A stretch of 64,000 nt of DNA, from NCBI RefSeq assembly GCF_022539315.1, contig NC_066323.1, positions 17,039,719 through 17,103,718 of the forward strand, in the 5' to 3' direction. This DNA is from Serinus canaria. Lineage: Eukaryota > Chordata > Aves > Passeriformes > Fringillidae. The position numbers and the translations under genes are program-made. The notes under the pieces are model-generated. The model worked only from the letters and a program-made list of their open reading frames with translations, was not told where the DNA came from and ran no database searches. Shown here one piece after another: positions 60,340 to 64,000 of the stretch; the first letter of the stretch is position 1; each line of letters opens with the position of its first letter.

Positions 60340-60800
60340 TTGTGCCTCCTCCCGGCTGTGGAAATACCCGACGGGGTGGGGGCCGCCCTCGTAACTGCAG
60401 GATGCTGTGCAGCTTCCTGTAAATGCTCTGTTAATTGAAGTGTGTCTGCGTTTTCATCTGGGCTAGGTAGTATTTTCTCCTAGAAACCCTACCGCACACT
60501 GTTATTAACTGGCAGCAGTTGTGGATTCCTTTTCTTCAGCTATTTCCTTTAGCTAGAAATGCAAAGCTGTGCTGCCCTGAAGGGCTGTTTAGCAAGAGTT
60601 TTAATGAAATAATAGAAATGTTGCACTCTAGTGATTTCCCCCATGCAGGGAAATGTCACAGTCCATTGGTCTTTCCCAGGGACATTACATGAGATTACAC
60701 CTATCTTCATTACTCTGCTCAAGTACAATATTGTTAAGTAAATATTTGCCCAAAAACGTGGCCATCCTAAGGCGTGAGCGGTCCTGCAAGGTAAATAATT
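60340..60800. other. CpG-retaining unique patch
   Basis: A few CpGs cluster near 60353-60391 (cccggc, cccgacgg, gccgccctcg) and others follow at 60448, 60492, 60758 and 60773-60779, unlike the flanks. The text is non-repetitive. No open frame is supportable. Could be a conserved noncoding element or a decayed small CpG island. Confidence 0.25.
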
Positions 60801-63800
60801 AAAGCCTGTGCTCTCTCTGGTAGCAGAAACCAGTGCTTGATACAGGTTTGATCATTTCACACGTCCCTTTGTTAACCCATAACTGTCTTCTGCAATTATT
60901 TTCATCACTCAGCCAAGCAGAGATAAAAGGTGGAACGTGCCCCTCTCGCCTGCTCCCAGGGAAACTCCATTATCCTGCCAGGCTCATGAGGCTGCAGGAA
61001 AGCCAATCTGAGTGGGAAGAGGCAGCCCACAAGGACGAGCTCAGTGTGAGCAGAAAATGAAGTTGTTACCAGACAGCAAACTGCAGCCCTCGGTTCTTAT
61101 GAATATTTGAATGAGTAACTAAAAACAGCTCGGTGGACTCTAAGCAACTGTGACAGCTGAAACTGCCTGGCAAACCAGCAGTCTGCAAGGACCAGGATGA
61201 AAAGATCAACAGTCACATTTCCACCTACACCGCCAGTATATTGTTAAACATGGGCAGGTTCTTAGTCCTCAAATATTGTTTAGAAAGAAAAATGCCTTTC
61301 CCCCCTATGAATTTTCATAAGAGAGGTATGTACTGAATCTGGCAAGAAATTTTGATCCATTGAAGTCCAATGATTTTGAACAACCTACTCAAGGCAAGAG
61401 AATAGCCACGCTTTCAGACATTGAAATATTGATGTTGCTTATACTTATAGAAAATTTGCCCTAGTGAATCTTCCATTAATATTTTTCAGCTATTCCACGT
61501 GGCAATATTCCATGATGAGAACAGTTTCCCTGTAGCTAATTTGTTCTGAATAATCTGCACTAAATAGAAAGGGTGAAAGAACCATAATAAGCAAACTAAT
61601 GAAAGACTGGGGTTGTTTTGTAGCATTTAGAAATAAGTACAGGAGTTACAAAAAGAACAAAGCAGCTATATCTGTTTTCTCAAAATAAAAAAAGAAGAAA
61701 AAAGGGATAAGTCTATTACACTAAAGTGCAATTTTATGACAATGATATTTTTTTGTTGTTCCTTTTATTCTCATGTATTTTTAAAGATGAGTTTGGTATG
61801 ACCTTCTTGATGGTATAGACCACAGTTAATATGTCTTCTGCTGTGTTCATAATATGAATATTCCTGACTCAGTTGTGTTTGCTGGGATTGCTCACACAGG
61901 AGGAGGCTCCAGAATTGGTTTGGTAAGGTGTCTAAAATGTTGGCTTTACAGCAAAACTTCGAGGGTGACATCTTTCTCACATTTTTTATTGCTATTGCAA
62001 GTTTACACTATAAATCTGACTCGAGAACCAGATGAATTGCTCAGATAAAATGTAACTGGCTTGCCGTAAATGAGTAACAAAGAAAGGAGTCTGCTTTTAA
62101 AATAGTAAGATGAAGAGCCTTTTTAGCAAAAACTGCACTTCCATCTGTCAAATGGCACTTTGTCCTGGCACTTGTGCCATTTGGTAGCAGTGACATGGGT
62201 TTCAGCACAGCATCTGCAGTGCTGGAACTGAGCCCTCTGAAAAATTGTGGAGTTCTCACCAAACCTGTGCTTGTGCATTCACCAAGAATGATGGTGGAAT
62301 AATGGATCCTGTAGTAATAAAACACAGCTGCTGACTGGCAGCCCTCTTGAACTCCTGCCCAGAACTCTCTTCTGTGAGCTCAGGTTTTAGGGATCCACAG
62401 TGGAGCCCTGCTTGAGAAGGGAGCCATGTCAGAGCCTTAGGTCTGGTTCTACCTATACTAATATCTATCAAGGAAACTGAAGTTTCCCAGAAAATGTGAG
62501 GTAAATAAAAATCCAGTGAGCATGAGTGAGCTACAGAACTGAATTCCTTGGACATTTCTGTTTCAAATCTTGCATTTGTTATGATTTTTTAAAATTTGAT
62601 CCTTTTATTTTGATTACATCATGAAAACCTTACCTAGGTTATGATTAACTGGTGGGATTTAGCTTGCAGTATGGCTCAGTTACTTAATTTTGTTCTATAT
62701 TGCATATAGCTTCCTGTCTCTTCTTGTCTTAGGCTTCAGACTCCATGGGGAATGTTGAAAAAAAATACAATTTTTCCTCAAGACGCAAAGGGTTGGGAAG
62801 TTCTGGCTCAGTACAGAGGCAGGAGATGCCAATGGGCATCCCAAAGACCTGATGTGCCCAGTGTAGGATGGGCAAAGACACAAGTGTGATGTCCCTCATG
62901 GTGTTCCCTGCCCTCTGCTTCCCACCACAGCAAGGAAGCCTGAGTCAACAGCCAGGGCTACTCAGGTTTGAGATACACTGAAGATGCAGCCCTTTAAAAG
63001 ATGACCAGGCATCACTGTTGCACCTTTTAAAGGTCCCATTAAAAGCTGTAGATTATTCAGTTAATCACCTCTGGATCATTTCTTTTCTCTGTATTTGTGT
63101 TACTGTCTCCATGGAGGACTGAACCCCCAAGGAAACTATTTTCTTGATTCAGCCCCTCTGTATTAGCTCTGATCCAAGCTGGAAAGTTCTTCAAAGAATT
63201 AGGGAAGATACATGTATTTTCCTGGGTTTTATCTCCTCAACTATCTTTCAGCATCTCTTTTCCTTTAACCATATCCACCTGAGCAAAGCAGGTGGGGGTA
63301 TGGCTGGCTTCCCATGCTTGGATGGATGAAGATTGAAGGAAACACCATCAAAGGCTCATCCCATTTTCAGGTACCCCAGTGAGATGAGGAGTTGTGGAAT
63401 AAAAGTTGGTTGTGCTGTGCAGTGAAGAGGAGCTCTGTAGGGTGCTGTGGGGTTCTGAATGCTTTCTTACCTCCTTGTTCAGGCACGGGAAAGGAGTCTT
63501 TCCTTCAGTGCTGCTCAGAGCAGGCAAAACATCACAAATCCAAAGCTCTCCTGAATTTCTTGTAAGGCAGCCGAGTGCTAAGCACACAGCTAAATGCTTG
63601 CAACAAATAGGAAAGAGTTTGAAACAGTTTGCCTTGTTGTTTTGTTTTCTAGCATTTTGGACACTAAAGGAAGCTCTTTAATCTTGGTGCTCTCCCACTC
63701 TCACCTCTCCATTATTGATACTCAGTTTCCCACCAGGAGGTTGCAAGCAAGGCTGATCAGAGGCTGTGGCTTCACGAGGTCTAGCAGCAACAACAAATTG

Positions 63801-64000
63801 GTCCTTAAAAATAGTATTTCTTTCTGTTTCATGTTGTTCTGGGAAAAGAACTCTCTATTTTTTGTTCGTCCTTCCCCAGTAGATGGAGAGAGCAGACTGA
63901 ATCCAGTTGTTATGCACAGAGATCTGAGCCTGCCCCTAACGAGAGGCTTGCTTCCACCAGTGACTTTCATTTAGCCATGAAAGGGAAGCACCACTCCTGA
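60801..64000. other. AT-rich noncoding interval to the window end
   Basis: No recognisable gene. The last open frames (63406-63681, 63594-63974 plus; 63722-63970 minus) overlap on both strands and show no domain, splice-bounded exon or family motif. Confidence 0.45.

Noticed and set aside
63594..63974. 126-codon frame at the right end
   Set aside because: A minus-strand frame overlaps it, there are no motifs, and coding signal is absent.
1..64000. CRISPR arrays, bacterial operons, phage or insertion sequences
   Set aside because: No regularly spaced repeats with unique spacers, no packed ORFs with ribosome binding sites; composition and repeats are those of a bird nuclear genome.
1..64000. 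tRNA or rRNA genes
   Set aside because: I looked for the internal B-box pattern (GTTCRANNC) with a matching A box and cloverleaf and saw no acceptable case.

Overview
The window looks like nuclear DNA of a bird, most likely a passerine. It has long AT-rich noncoding tracts, CpG-depleted GC patches, a CR1 LINE 3' tail with its typical terminal octamers, and a 416-bp solo LTR. I recognise that LTR from memory as an abundant passerine endogenous-retrovirus family; this was not checked by a search. There is no operon structure, no bacterial-type gene packing and no CRISPR array.

Only one protein-coding gene can be supported. It is a compact, intronless 108-codon ORF at 9807-10133 (+) encoding a KCNE-type single-pass potassium-channel beta subunit. 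It has N-terminal glycosylation sequons, one membrane helix, an RSKK juxtamembrane motif and a DPY motif. Among KCNE members it most resembles KCNE5 (KCNE1L) around the helix. The 7-codon uORF ending across its start codon and a cluster of heart-type transcription-factor motifs just upstream are the main regulatory observations. If it is KCNE5, mammalian gene order (NXT2 - KCNE5 - ACSL4) predicts the 3' end of ACSL4 to the left, where a plausible polyadenylation site lies at 112-166. It also predicts a long gene-poor interval to the right, which matches the lack of recognisable exons from 10.1 to 64 kb.

Layout: 1-170, possible 3' UTR end of an upstream gene; 1303-1387, CR1 tail; 4.0-7.7 kb, GC-rich CpG-poor patches with two G-quadruplex motifs; 9.5-10.1 kb, KCNE promoter and coding exon; 10.1-14.4 kb, candidate 3' UTR, microsatellites and a CpG-retaining patch; 14434-14577, near-perfect 72-bp tandem duplication; 20742-20823, near-perfect 82-bp palindrome; 41983-42121, second hairpin fused to a 35-bp tandem duplication; 52724-53139, solo LTR (minus orientation) with a 4-bp target-site duplication; 55.44-56.31 kb, a strong CpG island whose right half is a 95-bp minisatellite. 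The remainder is unannotatable intergenic or intronic DNA. The many other open frames are short, lack homology and overlap one another on both strands, so they are treated as chance.

I found no convincing new multi-gene system. The best leads are the divergent KCNE gene with its overlapping uORF, the 82-bp palindrome and the orphan CpG island.
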